From assembly GCF_009650135.1 (NCBI RefSeq), contig NZ_CP045871.1, positions 2,237,001 through 2,301,000 of the forward strand: 64,000 bases of DNA, written 5' to 3'. The translations under genes and the position numbers were made by a program. Origin of the DNA: Litorivicinus lipolyticus. GTDB lineage: Bacteria > Pseudomonadota > Gammaproteobacteria > Pseudomonadales > Litorivicinaceae. This document shows positions 34,464 to 43,052 of this stretch, one piece after another; the stretch's first letter is position 1; every line of letters starts with the position of its first letter. The notes below the pieces were generated by a model. The model saw only the letters and a program-made list of their open reading frames with translations. It searched no databases and was not told where the DNA came from.

Positions 34464-35657
34464 ATGAAAGTTGCTGTCTTAGGCGCCGGAATCACCGGCT
34501 CAACCACCGCTTACGCCCTCGCTGACAAAGGCCACGAAGTGACCGTCATTGACCGTGAGCGCTATTCTGGAATGGACACCTCGTTTGCGAACGGCGGCCA
34601 GCTGTCCGCCTGCAACGCCGAGACCTGGAACCACCCCTCGACCATCGCCAAAGGCATCAAGTGGCTGTTTGAAAAAGAAGCCCCGCTGAAAATGAACCTG
34701 ATGCCGAACTGGCACCGTTACTCGTGGTTCGCCGAATTCCTGTACGCCATGCGCCATTATGAAAAGAACACCGTCAACACGGTACGCTTGGCGTTGGCCG
34801 CGCGCGAACACCTGACCCGGATGGCCAGCGAGGGCGACATTGATTTTGACCGCACCGACCGCGGCATGCTGCACATCTGTGCCACCCAAAAAGGCTTCGA
34901 TCATGGCATCGGCGTCAACAAGTTACTGAAGAAAGGCGGGCTGGAGCGCAGCGTGCTGACACCCGAGGACATCCGCGCGCTGGAACCGACGCTGCACGGC
35001 GATCTGGTCGGTGGATTTTTTACCGAGTCGGACTTTAACGGCGATATTCACAAGTACTGCCGCGGCCTCGAAAGCGCCAACAAAAAGCGCGGCGTCAACT
35101 ACAAGTTCGAGCACGAAATCGTCGACCTGGTGACCAAAAACGGCGTCTACGTGACCTATGCCACGGGTGAGCAGGACCACTTCGATGCCGTCGTCGTGTG
35201 CGCCGGCGTTGGCAGTCGCGCAATCGCGGCAAAGCTGGGCGATCGCATCAACATATACCCTGTCAAGGGCTACAGCATCACCGTCAACATGCCCGACCAA
35301 GCCTCGCAAGACGCCTGTGGCTGGGTCAGCCTGAACGACGACGATGCCAAGATTGTCACCAGCCGCCTTGGGCCGGACCGTTACCGCGTCGCCGGCACCG
35401 CCGAGTTCAACGGTGCCAACAAAGACATCCGCGCCGACCGCATCAAGCCGTTGCTGCGCTGGACCCAGCGCCACTTCCCCGGCGTTAAAACCGATCAGGT
35501 TGTGCCCTGGGCGGGACTGCGCCCGATGATGCCGGACATGATGCCGCGCGTGATGGCCGGTAGTCGCCCCGGCGTTTTTTACAACACCGGCCACGGCCAC
35601 CTCGGCTGGACGCTGTCGGCGGCGACCGCTTACATGGTCGCGGATCTGGTTCACTAA
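34464..35657 (+). CDS. DadA-like D-amino-acid dehydrogenase / glycine oxidase family
   Basis: A 397-residue FAD-dependent amino-acid oxidoreductase. The FAD-binding GxGxxG is in VAVLGAGITGSTTA, followed by VIDRERYSG and TSFANGGQLSACNAE, the DadA signature. The C-terminal part has WAGLRPMMPDMMP and GHGHLGWTLS, the second FAD contact. DadA enzymes deaminate D-amino acids, D-alanine above all, on the membrane. The glycine riboswitch directly upstream points to glycine, or a compound metabolised with it, as inducer and perhaps substrate. The ATG at 34464 has GGAG 7 bp upstream. No alr or glycine-cleavage gene is beside it. Confidence 0.88.
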   Translation: MKVAVLGAGITGSTTAYALADKGHEVTVIDRERYSGMDTSFANGGQLSACNAETWNHPSTIAKGIKWLFEKEAPLKMNLMPNWHRYSWFAEFLYAMRHYEKNTVNTVRLALAAREHLTRMASEGDIDFDRTDRGMLHICATQKGFDHGIGVNKLLKKGGLERSVLTPEDIRALEPTLHGDLVGGFFTESDFNGDIHKYCRGLESANKKRGVNYKFEHEIVDLVTKNGVYVTYATGEQDHFDAVVVCAGVGSRAIAAKLGDRINIYPVKGYSITVNMPDQASQDACGWVSLNDDDAKIVTSRLGPDRYRVAGTAEFNGANKDIRADRIKPLLRWTQRHFPGVKTDQVVPWAGLRPMMPDMMPRVMAGSRPGVFYNTGHGHLGWTLSAATAYMVADLVH

Positions 35658-35665
35658 ACTCAGCG

Positions 35666-35703
35666 ACACCGGCCAAGGCTTTTTTTAATCGCCCGGCCGG
35701 TGT
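35666..35703. repeat. Inverted repeat after the DadA-like gene
   Basis: ACACCGGCC and GGCCGGTGT, perfect 9-bp arms with a 20-nt loop containing seven T. Position fits transcription termination of the DadA-like gene, but the T-run is in the loop and not after the stem, so it is not a classical intrinsic terminator. Confidence 0.45.
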
Positions 35704-35748
35704 ACTTTCAACCGGTTAATTAAAACAACTACCACGGAGCACACCTTC

Positions 35749-36738
35749 ATGTTGCGCAAAGCCTTTACCGTCGCCATCGGCGCGGCCCTGTCATTGAGTG
35801 CGGCAGCTGCCGAACTCAATCCCGCAGTGGTCTACGACCTTGGCGGCAAAAACGACGGATCTTTCAACCAAGCGGCCTTCACGGGCGCCGAGCGTTTCGC
35901 AGATGAAACCGGCGTTAGCTACCGCGATTTTGAGATTCAAAACGACGCCCAGCGCGAACAAGCCCTGCGTAACTTCGCGCGCAAAGGCTTTAACCCCGTC
36001 GTCGCGATTGGCTTTAGCCACGGTTCAGCCGTTGAAAAAGTCGCCGCTGAATTCCCCGACACGGCCTTTGGCATCGTCGACATGGTCGTTGACCAACCCA
36101 ACGTGCGCTCGATCCTGTTTAAAGAGCACGAAGGCAGCTACCTCGTCGGCTTGCTGGCGGGCATGGCATCGACCACCCAAAAAGTGGGCTTTGTTGGCGG
36201 CATGGATATTCCGCTGATTCGTCGCTTTGAATGTGGCTACAAGCAAGGCGCAGCTGCGGCCGGCGCATCGGAAGTATTCGGCAACATGACCGGTAACACC
36301 GGCGCGGCCTGGAATGATCCGGTTAAAGGTGGCGAGTTAACAAAATCACAGATCGATCGTGGCGCTGACGTGGTGTTCCAAGCCGCAGGCGGCACCGGCT
36401 TTGGTGTTTTGCAGACCGCAGCCGACGCCGGCATCTTGGGCATTGGCGTTGACTCTAACCAGAACGGCCTGCACCCGGGCAAAGTTTTGACCAGCATGCT
36501 CAAGCGTGTCGACAACGCCGTTTACGAAGCCTTCATGGACTACAAAAACGACGCATGGAGCACTGGCTTCCGCGTTTTGGGTCTGGCTGAAGGTGGCGTT
36601 GACTGGGCCTTGGACGAAAATAACCAAGCTCTGATCACCGATGAGATGCGTGCCGCAGTCGAAACTGCTAAAAACAACATTATCAACGGTAACATCAGCG
36701 TTCACGATTACATGAGCGACAACAGCTGCCCGCTGTAA
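35749..36738 (+). CDS. BMP family nucleoside-binding protein
   Basis: A 329-residue BMP/PnrA-type binding protein. The signal peptide ends in LSLSAAAA; there is no lipobox Cys, so it should be a free periplasmic protein and not a lipoprotein as in Gram-positive relatives. The mature part has the family motif GGKNDGSFNQAAF, GFVGGMDIPLI and GIGVDSNQNG. It binds nucleosides for the importer encoded by the ATPase gene downstream and the two convergent permease genes. It is followed by a strong terminator. Confidence 0.92.
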   Translation: MLRKAFTVAIGAALSLSAAAAELNPAVVYDLGGKNDGSFNQAAFTGAERFADETGVSYRDFEIQNDAQREQALRNFARKGFNPVVAIGFSHGSAVEKVAAEFPDTAFGIVDMVVDQPNVRSILFKEHEGSYLVGLLAGMASTTQKVGFVGGMDIPLIRRFECGYKQGAAAAGASEVFGNMTGNTGAAWNDPVKGGELTKSQIDRGADVVFQAAGGTGFGVLQTAADAGILGIGVDSNQNGLHPGKVLTSMLKRVDNAVYEAFMDYKNDAWSTGFRVLGLAEGGVDWALDENNQALITDEMRAAVETAKNNIINGNISVHDYMSDNSCPL

Positions 36739-36757
36739 GTCCCTCGCGCTAATCCCG

Positions 36758-36791
36758 ATGCGCTGTTCCTATGGAGCAGCGCATTTTTTTT
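36758..36791 (+). terminator. Terminator between binding protein and ATPase genes
   Basis: Stem ATGCGCTG / CAGCGCAT, extended inward by TCC/GGA, with loop TAT and a following T-run. As with the amino-acid importer at 11616, it would lower ATPase expression relative to the binding protein. Confidence 0.88.
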
Positions 36792-36808
36792 GACCAGCCG
36801 GAAATCAC

Positions 36809-38329
36809 ATGACCGCATTAGAGCTGATTGGCATCAGTAAGTCCTTTGGACCCGTCAAGGCCAACCAAAACATCAACCTGTCGATTGAAAGCGGCACGGT
36901 GCACGGGATTGTTGGTGAAAACGGCGCCGGAAAATCGACTCTAATGTCGATCATTTACGGATTCTACGAAGCCGACGCCGGCCAAATACGAGTCAAAGGA
37001 CAGGACGTCAGCATCCGCAGCAGCGCCCAGGCCATCGCGCTGGGCATCGGCATGGTCCATCAACACTTCATGTTGGTGGAAAACCTGTCGGCGCTGGAGA
37101 ACGTGTTGCTGGGCATGGAAGGTGGGCTTTTGCTGAATCGCGGCCTGACGGATGCGCGGCGCAAGCTCGAACAGATTCAACAGGAATACGGCCTGAACGT
37201 GGACTTGGATAAGCCGGTCGGTGAGCTGCCAATTGGCGCCCAGCAACGCGTCGAGATCCTTAAAGCGCTTTACCGCGACGCCGACATTTTAATCTTGGAC
37301 GAGCCGACCGGGGTGTTGACCCCCGAGGAGGCCGGGCAACTGTTTCGGGTCTTGGAGCGGCTGCGCGAGCAGGGCAAAACGGTGGTGCTGATCACCCACA
37401 AATTGCGCGAAATCATGGCCATCACCGATCGCGTATCGGTCATGCGCCGCGGTGAGATTGTCACCCACATGAACACCGCCGACACCACCACCGATGCCCT
37501 CGCCGAATGGATGGTCGGGCGTGACGTCAGCTTTTCACTGGACAAGTCCGAGCATCAGCCCGGCCCTTGCAAGCTGGCGGTCAGCGACCTGAACTACACC
37601 GACGACAGCGGCGTGCAGCGCCTCAAAGACATTGGCTTTGAGCTGCACGCCGGCGAAATACTGGGCATTGCGGGTGTCTCGGGTAACGGACAGTCCGAAT
37701 TATTGGAAATCCTTGGGGGCATTTACACCGCCGACAGCGGCAGCCTGACCTTGGATGCCGGCAGCGTCGACTTGGCCAAACGTTCAAACCCAACCCGGCG
37801 CCGTGAAAAGGGCCTTGGGCACGTGCCCGAAGATCGCCACCGCATGGGGCTGGTGACCAAGTTCGAGGCCAACGAAAATACGATTTTGGGCTACCACTAC
37901 AAGGTCGGGGCCGGCGCCTTTCTGCGGCGCTCAAAATTGATCGAACAGACCGCCGAGCAAATGCGCCGTTTTGACGTGCGCCCGCCCAACCCACGCCTAA
38001 AAACGGCCAGCTTTTCAGGCGGTAACCAACAAAAAATGGTGATCGCTCGGGAAATTGAGCAGGACCCGGATGTGTTAATGGTCGGGCAACCAACCCGCGG
38101 CGTGGACATTGGTGCAATTGAGGCCATCCACACGCGCCTGTTGGAGCTGCGTGCCCAGGGCAAGGCGATCTTGTTGGTGTCGGTTGAATTGGACGAGATT
38201 CGAGCGCTATCGGATCGCGTCTTGGTAATGTACGACGGCCGCATCATGGGTGAAGTGGCCCCCGGCGCCGGCGACGCCGAGATGGGTCAATTAATGGCTG
38301 GGGTCAAGGTCGAAGGCGGCGGGCAGTAG
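36809..38329 (+). CDS. BMP-type nucleoside ABC importer ATPase, second copy
   Basis: A 506-residue ATPase with two nucleotide-binding domains. First: Walker A GENGAGKS, Walker B LILDEPTGVLTP. Second: degenerate Walker A GVSGNGQS, signature FSGGNQQK, and VGQPTRGVDIGA. It is a paralogue of the ATPase at 1091 with a normal second Walker B. It follows the BMP gene behind a terminator, and its last 39 bp overlap the 3' end of the convergent cytidine deaminase gene. Confidence 0.92.
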   Translation: MTALELIGISKSFGPVKANQNINLSIESGTVHGIVGENGAGKSTLMSIIYGFYEADAGQIRVKGQDVSIRSSAQAIALGIGMVHQHFMLVENLSALENVLLGMEGGLLLNRGLTDARRKLEQIQQEYGLNVDLDKPVGELPIGAQQRVEILKALYRDADILILDEPTGVLTPEEAGQLFRVLERLREQGKTVVLITHKLREIMAITDRVSVMRRGEIVTHMNTADTTTDALAEWMVGRDVSFSLDKSEHQPGPCKLAVSDLNYTDDSGVQRLKDIGFELHAGEILGIAGVSGNGQSELLEILGGIYTADSGSLTLDAGSVDLAKRSNPTRRREKGLGHVPEDRHRMGLVTKFEANENTILGYHYKVGAGAFLRRSKLIEQTAEQMRRFDVRPPNPRLKTASFSGGNQQKMVIAREIEQDPDVLMVGQPTRGVDIGAIEAIHTRLLELRAQGKAILLVSVELDEIRALSDRVLVMYDGRIMGEVAPGAGDAEMGQLMAGVKVEGGGQ

Positions 38330-38680
38330 CTCGTCCATTCGAAAAGTTCGGGTGTCACCCTTTAAATTGGTGCACTCGACCAGGGTGTCGGCACTCGAAA
38401 ACTCGGACAGGCGCTGACGACAGCCGCCACAGGGCGTTAATACACCCTCGCCCTGCCCCAGCACCAATACCCGCTTAATACGCGCCCCCGGTGCTGCCAT
38501 TTGCATGTGCGCAATCGCCGTAGTTTCGGCGCACCAGCCCTCGGGGTAACTGGCGTTCTCCATGTTGGCCCCGACAAAGGTTTGACCGTCCACGGTTTCC
38601 AGTGCAACCCCGACATGGAAGTTAGAATAGGGCGCATGGGCTTTGCTGCGGGCGCTCTCGGCCAGTTGACGTAGGCTCAT
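38291..38680 (-). CDS. cdd: Cytidine deaminase
   Basis: A 129-residue zinc enzyme converting cytidine and deoxycytidine to uridine and deoxyuridine. The motif ENASYPEGWCAE carries the first zinc Cys and the catalytic Glu, and PCGGCRQ carries the other two zinc cysteines. This small size is that of tetrameric Cdd. It lies 2 bp after permease 2 of the nucleoside importer, so uptake and deamination are co-expressed. Its 3' end overlaps the convergent ATPase gene by 39 bp. Confidence 0.94.
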   Translation of the reverse strand: MSLRQLAESARSKAHAPYSNFHVGVALETVDGQTFVGANMENASYPEGWCAETTAIAHMQMAAPGARIKRVLVLGQGEGVLTPCGGCRQRLSEFSSADTLVECTNLKGDTRTFRMDELLPAAFDLDPSH

Positions 38681-38682
38681 GA

Positions 38683-39651
38683 TTAACGTTCCTTCACGTA
38701 GGGCACACCGCCGGCCTTGGGCGGCACCGCGCGACCGACAAAGCCGGCCAATAAAATCACCGTCAAAATGTACGGCAAGGCTTGGATAAAGGTCACCGGC
38801 ACCGCGAATCCCGCCACGTCAACGCCCTGCATACGAATCGCGACTGCATCCAACGCACCAAACAGCAAACACGCAAACATCGCCTGAACCGGTCGCCATT
38901 TGGCGAACACCAGCGCCGCCAGCGCGATAAACCCTTTGCCGGCGGTCATGTTTTGGACAAATCCGGCGGTCTGGGCGATCGACAAATAGGCCCCAGCCAA
39001 ACCACACAACAAACCACAACAAATGACCGCTTTGTAACGCACCAGCGCCACTGAAATACCCGCGGTATCCACCGCCGCTGGGTTCTCGCCGGTCGCGCGC
39101 AAGCGCAGCCCAAACCGAGTTTTCATCAGCACCCAGGCCGTCAACGGCACCGCCAGAAACGCCACATAAACCAGCCCGTTATGGCCACTCAACAATTCCG
39201 AATAAATGCCACCGATCACCGGTACGTCCGCCAACGCCTCGGCACCGGGCCAGGTCAGATTGCCAAAACGCGAATCCGAATCCAAAGCCGGCGTGCGCCC
39301 GCCGCGACTGAACCAGGCTTGGCCCAGCAGCGCGGTCATGCCCAGCGCCACGAAGTTAATCGCGACGCCGGAGACGATTTGATTGCCACGGTGGGTAATA
39401 CAGGCAAAGCCGTGAACCAAGGACAAGGCCACCGAGGCGCCGATGCCGGCCAGCAATCCCAACCAGGCCGAGCCGGTAACCGCCGCCATCGCCGCCGCCG
39501 CGAAGGCGGCCGCGAGCATTTTACCTTCCAAGCCAATGTCAAAAACACCGGCGCGCTCGCTATACAGCCCCGCCAAACAGGCCAGCAACAAAGGCGTCGA
39601 CAGCCGTATCGTGCTGTCGAGAATCAAAATCAGGGTGTTAAACCATTCCAT
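38683..39651 (-). CDS. BMP-type nucleoside importer permease 2 (YufQ/NupQ-like)
   Basis: A 322-residue BPD_transp_2 permease; the family motif reads VFDIGLEGKML near residue 50. The ATG at 39651 overlaps the TAA of permease 1 by one base, so the longer frame upstream is discarded. It is followed after 2 bp by cytidine deaminase. Confidence 0.92.
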   Translation of the reverse strand: MEWFNTLILILDSTIRLSTPLLLACLAGLYSERAGVFDIGLEGKMLAAAFAAAAMAAVTGSAWLGLLAGIGASVALSLVHGFACITHRGNQIVSGVAINFVALGMTALLGQAWFSRGGRTPALDSDSRFGNLTWPGAEALADVPVIGGIYSELLSGHNGLVYVAFLAVPLTAWVLMKTRFGLRLRATGENPAAVDTAGISVALVRYKAVICCGLLCGLAGAYLSIAQTAGFVQNMTAGKGFIALAALVFAKWRPVQAMFACLLFGALDAVAIRMQGVDVAGFAVPVTFIQALPYILTVILLAGFVGRAVPPKAGGVPYVKER

Positions 39652-40757
39652 TATTCGCCCCCCGCCACGCGAGCATAGGCCCGCGCCACCCAAGGCCGCG
39701 TCAGGTGTTCAAGCGCACCGACAAACAGAATCACCAAGCCCTGAATGGCAATCACCAAATCCCGAGTGATGTTGGGTTTTTCGAAGGCTAGCTCGGCGCC
39801 GCCTTGGTACAGCATGCCAAACAGAATTGATGCCAGCACGATGCCGACCGGGTGGGCGCGTCCCATCAGCGCCACCGCAATACCGACGAAACCTGCACCG
39901 CCGACGAATTCAACATTCAAGCGCGCCTGGTCACCCATGACCGGGTTGAGCGCCATCAAACCGGCCAACGCGCCGGACAGCATCATCGCAATCAGGGTGA
40001 TTCGAACCGGGTTAATACCGGCATAGGCCGCCGCCGTCGGATTCGCGCCAAACGCCCGAATTTCGTAGCCTAGCCGCGTTTTCCAAATCAGCAGATACAC
40101 CGCCACACAGGCAATTAGGGCAACAAAGAAGCTGGCATTCAAGGGTGCCGAACCAATGTCGACACCAAACCATTGCATAAAGCCGTCCAACTTCGGGATG
40201 CGCCCGTCAACTTCAAAGGTCCGCGACTCCGGCGCCATCGAGCCCTCTGGGCTTAACACGTTGACCAGCAAATAAACCATCAAGGATGAGGCAATGAAAT
40301 TGAACATGATGGTCGTGATTACCACGTGGGACCCGCGCTTGGCCTGGAGCCAGGCCGGCACCAGCGCCCACAAACCGCCAAACAAGGCCGCCGCGACCAT
40401 CGCCAACAGCATCACCAGCGACCAGTGCAGTGTGGTGTCGAAACTGAGCGCCACCAAGGTCACGCCTAAGCCGGCGACGTAAGCCTGGCCCTCGCCACCG
40501 ATGTTAAACAGCCCGCCGTGAAAGGCGACCGCAACGGCCAACCCGGTCAGGATGAAGCTGGTGGCGTAAAACAGGGTAAACCCGATGCCCTCACCAAATC
40601 CGAGCGCCCCCTCGAGCATCAGCTGAACCGCCTCAATCGGATTTTCGCCAATCAACAGCACCAAACAACCGGCGACCAGAAACGCCAACAGCAAGTTGGT
40701 CAGGGGAATCAGGCCATAATCAATCCAGCCCGGTAATGCGGTTTGCGGAGCGCTCAT
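39651..40757 (-). CDS. BMP-type nucleoside importer permease 1 (YufP/NupP-like)
   Basis: A 368-residue BPD_transp_2 permease with NIGGEGQAYVAG, the counterpart of NIGAEGQ in the paralogue at 33. It is first in the leftward unit permease 1 - permease 2 - cdd. With the BMP protein and ATPase encoded in the facing unit, a complete nucleoside importer is present here. Confidence 0.92.
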   Translation of the reverse strand: MSAPQTALPGWIDYGLIPLTNLLLAFLVAGCLVLLIGENPIEAVQLMLEGALGFGEGIGFTLFYATSFILTGLAVAVAFHGGLFNIGGEGQAYVAGLGVTLVALSFDTTLHWSLVMLLAMVAAALFGGLWALVPAWLQAKRGSHVVITTIMFNFIASSLMVYLLVNVLSPEGSMAPESRTFEVDGRIPKLDGFMQWFGVDIGSAPLNASFFVALIACVAVYLLIWKTRLGYEIRAFGANPTAAAYAGINPVRITLIAMMLSGALAGLMALNPVMGDQARLNVEFVGGAGFVGIAVALMGRAHPVGIVLASILFGMLYQGGAELAFEKPNITRDLVIAIQGLVILFVGALEHLTRPWVARAYARVAGGE

Positions 40758-40795
40758 TGGCAGCAGGTGTCCATGCTATTCATGCAAGTGTAACG

Positions 40796-42091
40796 TCAGT
40801 CCAGTTTTGGCGGCGCGACCGCCTCGCCGTCTTCGGCGTCGAGCAGGCTGGCCGGCAGTTCTTTTTTGAACTGGACCCCCTTTTCTTCAAAGCTCTGGAT
40901 GGTGCGCACCAGCGCACCGCGACCGGTAATCGATGTTCGGGTCTTATCGAACTGAGCCTGAGTGCGGTCGATCAACTTTCCGAGTTCTTCGAATCGCTCG
41001 CTAAAGACACGCAATTTATCGTGCAGCTTGGTCGCCTCGTCGGCTAATTGGCGGGCACTTTCGCCGCGTTTTTGCTGGGCCCAGATGTTCGCCACGGTTC
41101 GCAGCATACCCAGCAGCGTCGACGGCACGACGATAATAATATTGCGCTCGAAGGCATACTGATACAGGTCCGGCTGGGCCTGGAAGGCTGCCTGAAAGGC
41201 CGGCTCAATCGGCATAAACATCAGCACGAAGTCCGGTGACTGTAGGCCATTAAGCTTGGCATAGTCTTTTTTCGACAAGCCATCGATGTGTTTTTTGATG
41301 CTGTCCAAATGGCGCGCCATGGCGCCGACCCGCAGCGCCTCGTCGTCCGAATTGACCACATCCACCCAAGCTTTCAGCGATACCTTGGAATCCACCACCA
41401 GGTGCTTGCCCTCCGGCAAATGCACGATGACATCCGGACGATAGCGCTGCTCACCCTCGGTAATGCTGACCTCGCGCTCGTACTCCAAACCCTTAGTCAG
41501 CCCGGCGCGGTCCAGAATCAGCTCGACCTGCATCTCGCCCCAATTACCCTGCAACTTGCTGTCGCCTTTCAGCGCTTGGGTCAGGTTCGACGCCTCGTCG
41601 GTGATTTTTCGGTTGAGCTCTTTAAGCTGTTTCAGTTCGTTTTGCAGCGTTGCATGGTGCGTGGTGTTGTCTTTGTTGATCTGCTCGGTGCGCTCGCTGA
41701 ACGATTTAATTTGCGTCTTCAGCGGCTCCAACAGCGTGCCCAGACTTTCCGACGAGCGCGCTTCAAAGGCTTTCTCGCGACTTTCCAAAATTTGCGCGGA
41801 CAAGGACTTAAATTCATCGCGCATGGCCACTTTTTGGGCCTCGAAGTTAGCCTGGACCTGCTCGCCCCGAGCCTCGATTGCCGCGCGCTGCTGATTCAGG
41901 TCACTGATGGTGTCCTGGGCATCTTCCAAGCGCATTTCCAGCTCATCGACACGCTCTTGCGCACCGGAGGCCACGAACTGAGCGCTGTCGGCCATGGCTC
42001 GAGCGCGCGTCAAGGCGATGCGGTCATGTATCGCCCAGCCCAGGGCTGCGATCGCTAACGCGACCGCCAGCAGTTCAAATACCGGGAACAA
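40796..42091 (-). CDS. rmuC: RmuC family DNA recombination-limiting protein
   Basis: A 431-residue RmuC-type protein: an N-terminal membrane helix, a long coiled coil (about residues 30-170, with ERVDELEMRLEDAQD), then the nuclease-like core with GNWGEMQVELILDRAGL and KHLVVDSKVSLKAW. RmuC limits inversion at short repeats in E. coli; its biochemistry is little known. The start is a TTG at 42091 with GGAG 7 bp upstream. It stands alone. Confidence 0.92.
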   Translation of the reverse strand: MFPVFELLAVALAIAALGWAIHDRIALTRARAMADSAQFVASGAQERVDELEMRLEDAQDTISDLNQQRAAIEARGEQVQANFEAQKVAMRDEFKSLSAQILESREKAFEARSSESLGTLLEPLKTQIKSFSERTEQINKDNTTHHATLQNELKQLKELNRKITDEASNLTQALKGDSKLQGNWGEMQVELILDRAGLTKGLEYEREVSITEGEQRYRPDVIVHLPEGKHLVVDSKVSLKAWVDVVNSDDEALRVGAMARHLDSIKKHIDGLSKKDYAKLNGLQSPDFVLMFMPIEPAFQAAFQAQPDLYQYAFERNIIIVVPSTLLGMLRTVANIWAQQKRGESARQLADEATKLHDKLRVFSERFEELGKLIDRTQAQFDKTRTSITGRGALVRTIQSFEEKGVQFKKELPASLLDAEDGEAVAPPKLD

Positions 42092-42148
42092 AAGGCACTC
42101 CGATGCAGGCGCCTAACAACAAACTGGTCACAATCAAGCTTAAACGAA

Positions 42149-42445
42149 TCATTTCGAATCCTTGGGGTAAAAGTCAGCCACTGAACGGGTGTCACGCAAC
42201 GGACGCACACGATCAATCGAGGCTTGGTACAGCGGGTGGGTTTTGTAAGCGTCTAACTGGGCCTCGTCGCGGAACAACCCAAACACCACGACATCAATGG
42301 CGTCACTGATTTGGTCGCGTTTGATGTTGCGGCTGATGCTCAAATGCTCGGAATCCGGGATCTGTTCCAACAGTTGCAGACCCTCAACAATGGCATCCAC
42401 GTTTTCCGGGGATTTGGCGGTGAACAGTACGACGTGGTGCAGCAT
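42149..42445 (-). CDS. Dabb (stress-responsive alpha/beta barrel) domain protein
   Basis: A 98-residue protein of the Dabb family, recognisable by the MLHHVVLFTAK start, the DAIDVVVFGLFRDEAQLDAYKTHP segment and the C-terminal RPLRDTRSVADF. Dabb proteins are ferredoxin-like dimers, some of them catalysts in aromatic-polyketide chemistry, many unassigned. It lies 57 bp upstream of rmuC on the same strand. Confidence 0.85.
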   Translation of the reverse strand: MLHHVVLFTAKSPENVDAIVEGLQLLEQIPDSEHLSISRNIKRDQISDAIDVVVFGLFRDEAQLDAYKTHPLYQASIDRVRPLRDTRSVADFYPKDSK

Positions 42446-42583
42446 GCATGACCTCTAAAATTGACGCGACAATATCGCCGAAAACGACTGCCATGTCGAA
42501 CCCGAGGGCGCGTGCGCGGCCCCCACGAAAAGTGTTCGTAGTACTCAGTTTTACCCAAAGTACAGCCCGATGTTTTCTGCCAG

Positions 42584-42592
42584 TGCTATAGT
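42584..42592 (+). promoter_or_regulatory. Possible extended -10 promoter
   Basis: TGCTATAGT is an extended -10 element 22 bp before the ATG of the outer-membrane-like protein gene; no good -35 is seen. The rest of the 169-bp divergent region shows nothing else I can support. Confidence 0.35.
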
Positions 42593-42614
42593 TTTTAGCT
42601 AACTAGGAGAGAAC

Positions 42615-43052
42615 ATGCGTTTGGGTTGGCTTGCGATATTCGCGCTGGCGATTCCGGCATGGGCTGAGAGCACTCAGCCCAATCAACTCGACCTGGCTGC
42701 CAAAACCTTAAACGCCACCACCGGCGGCGACGCCTTTGTCGCCGATAGCCCCGCGGGCCCTTTGGGCCTTCGTTTCTCTGGCGGCGTGGTCATTGACAGC
42801 CAAAGCAGTTTTGGCTCGCACGACGGTGAAACCGGCTTGGACGCCCTGCAACGCGGTCATCCCTACTTGGGCATCGGGGTGGTTCAACACCTAGGCCGCG
42901 ACCGGCGTCTGGATCTGAGTGCCGACCTCGGTTTAATCCAACGCGAAACTCAAACCCAGTGCCTAGACGACAGCGCCTGCGTGTCCCAAAAAACCACGAT
43001 CCAGCGCAACAACGAAGCCGTCATTTCACTGGGACTGCGCTACCGCTTCTAA
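42615..43052 (+). CDS. Small secreted protein with outer-membrane barrel-like C-terminus
   Basis: A 145-residue protein I do not recognise. A signal peptide ends near residue 17 (AIPAWA). The rest has alternating beta-strand patterns (GLRFSGGVVIDSQ, YLGIGVVQHLG, LDLSADLGLIQ, AVISLGLRYRF) and ends in Phe preceded by LRYR, a typical beta-barrel assembly signal. Two cysteines (CLDDSAC) may form a disulfide in a loop. It may be a small outer-membrane protein. AGGAGA precedes the ATG; the stop overlaps that of convergent glnS. Confidence 0.6.
   Translation: MRLGWLAIFALAIPAWAESTQPNQLDLAAKTLNATTGGDAFVADSPAGPLGLRFSGGVVIDSQSSFGSHDGETGLDALQRGHPYLGIGVVQHLGRDRRLDLSADLGLIQRETQTQCLDDSACVSQKTTIQRNNEAVISLGLRYRF

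Noticed and set aside
35666..35703. Calling the inverted repeat a classical intrinsic terminator
   Set aside because: The T-run lies in the loop, not after the stem.
37270..38117. Overlapping minus-strand frames inside the second nucleoside ATPase gene
   Set aside because: No conserved motif, and they lie within a fully conserved two-domain ATPase.
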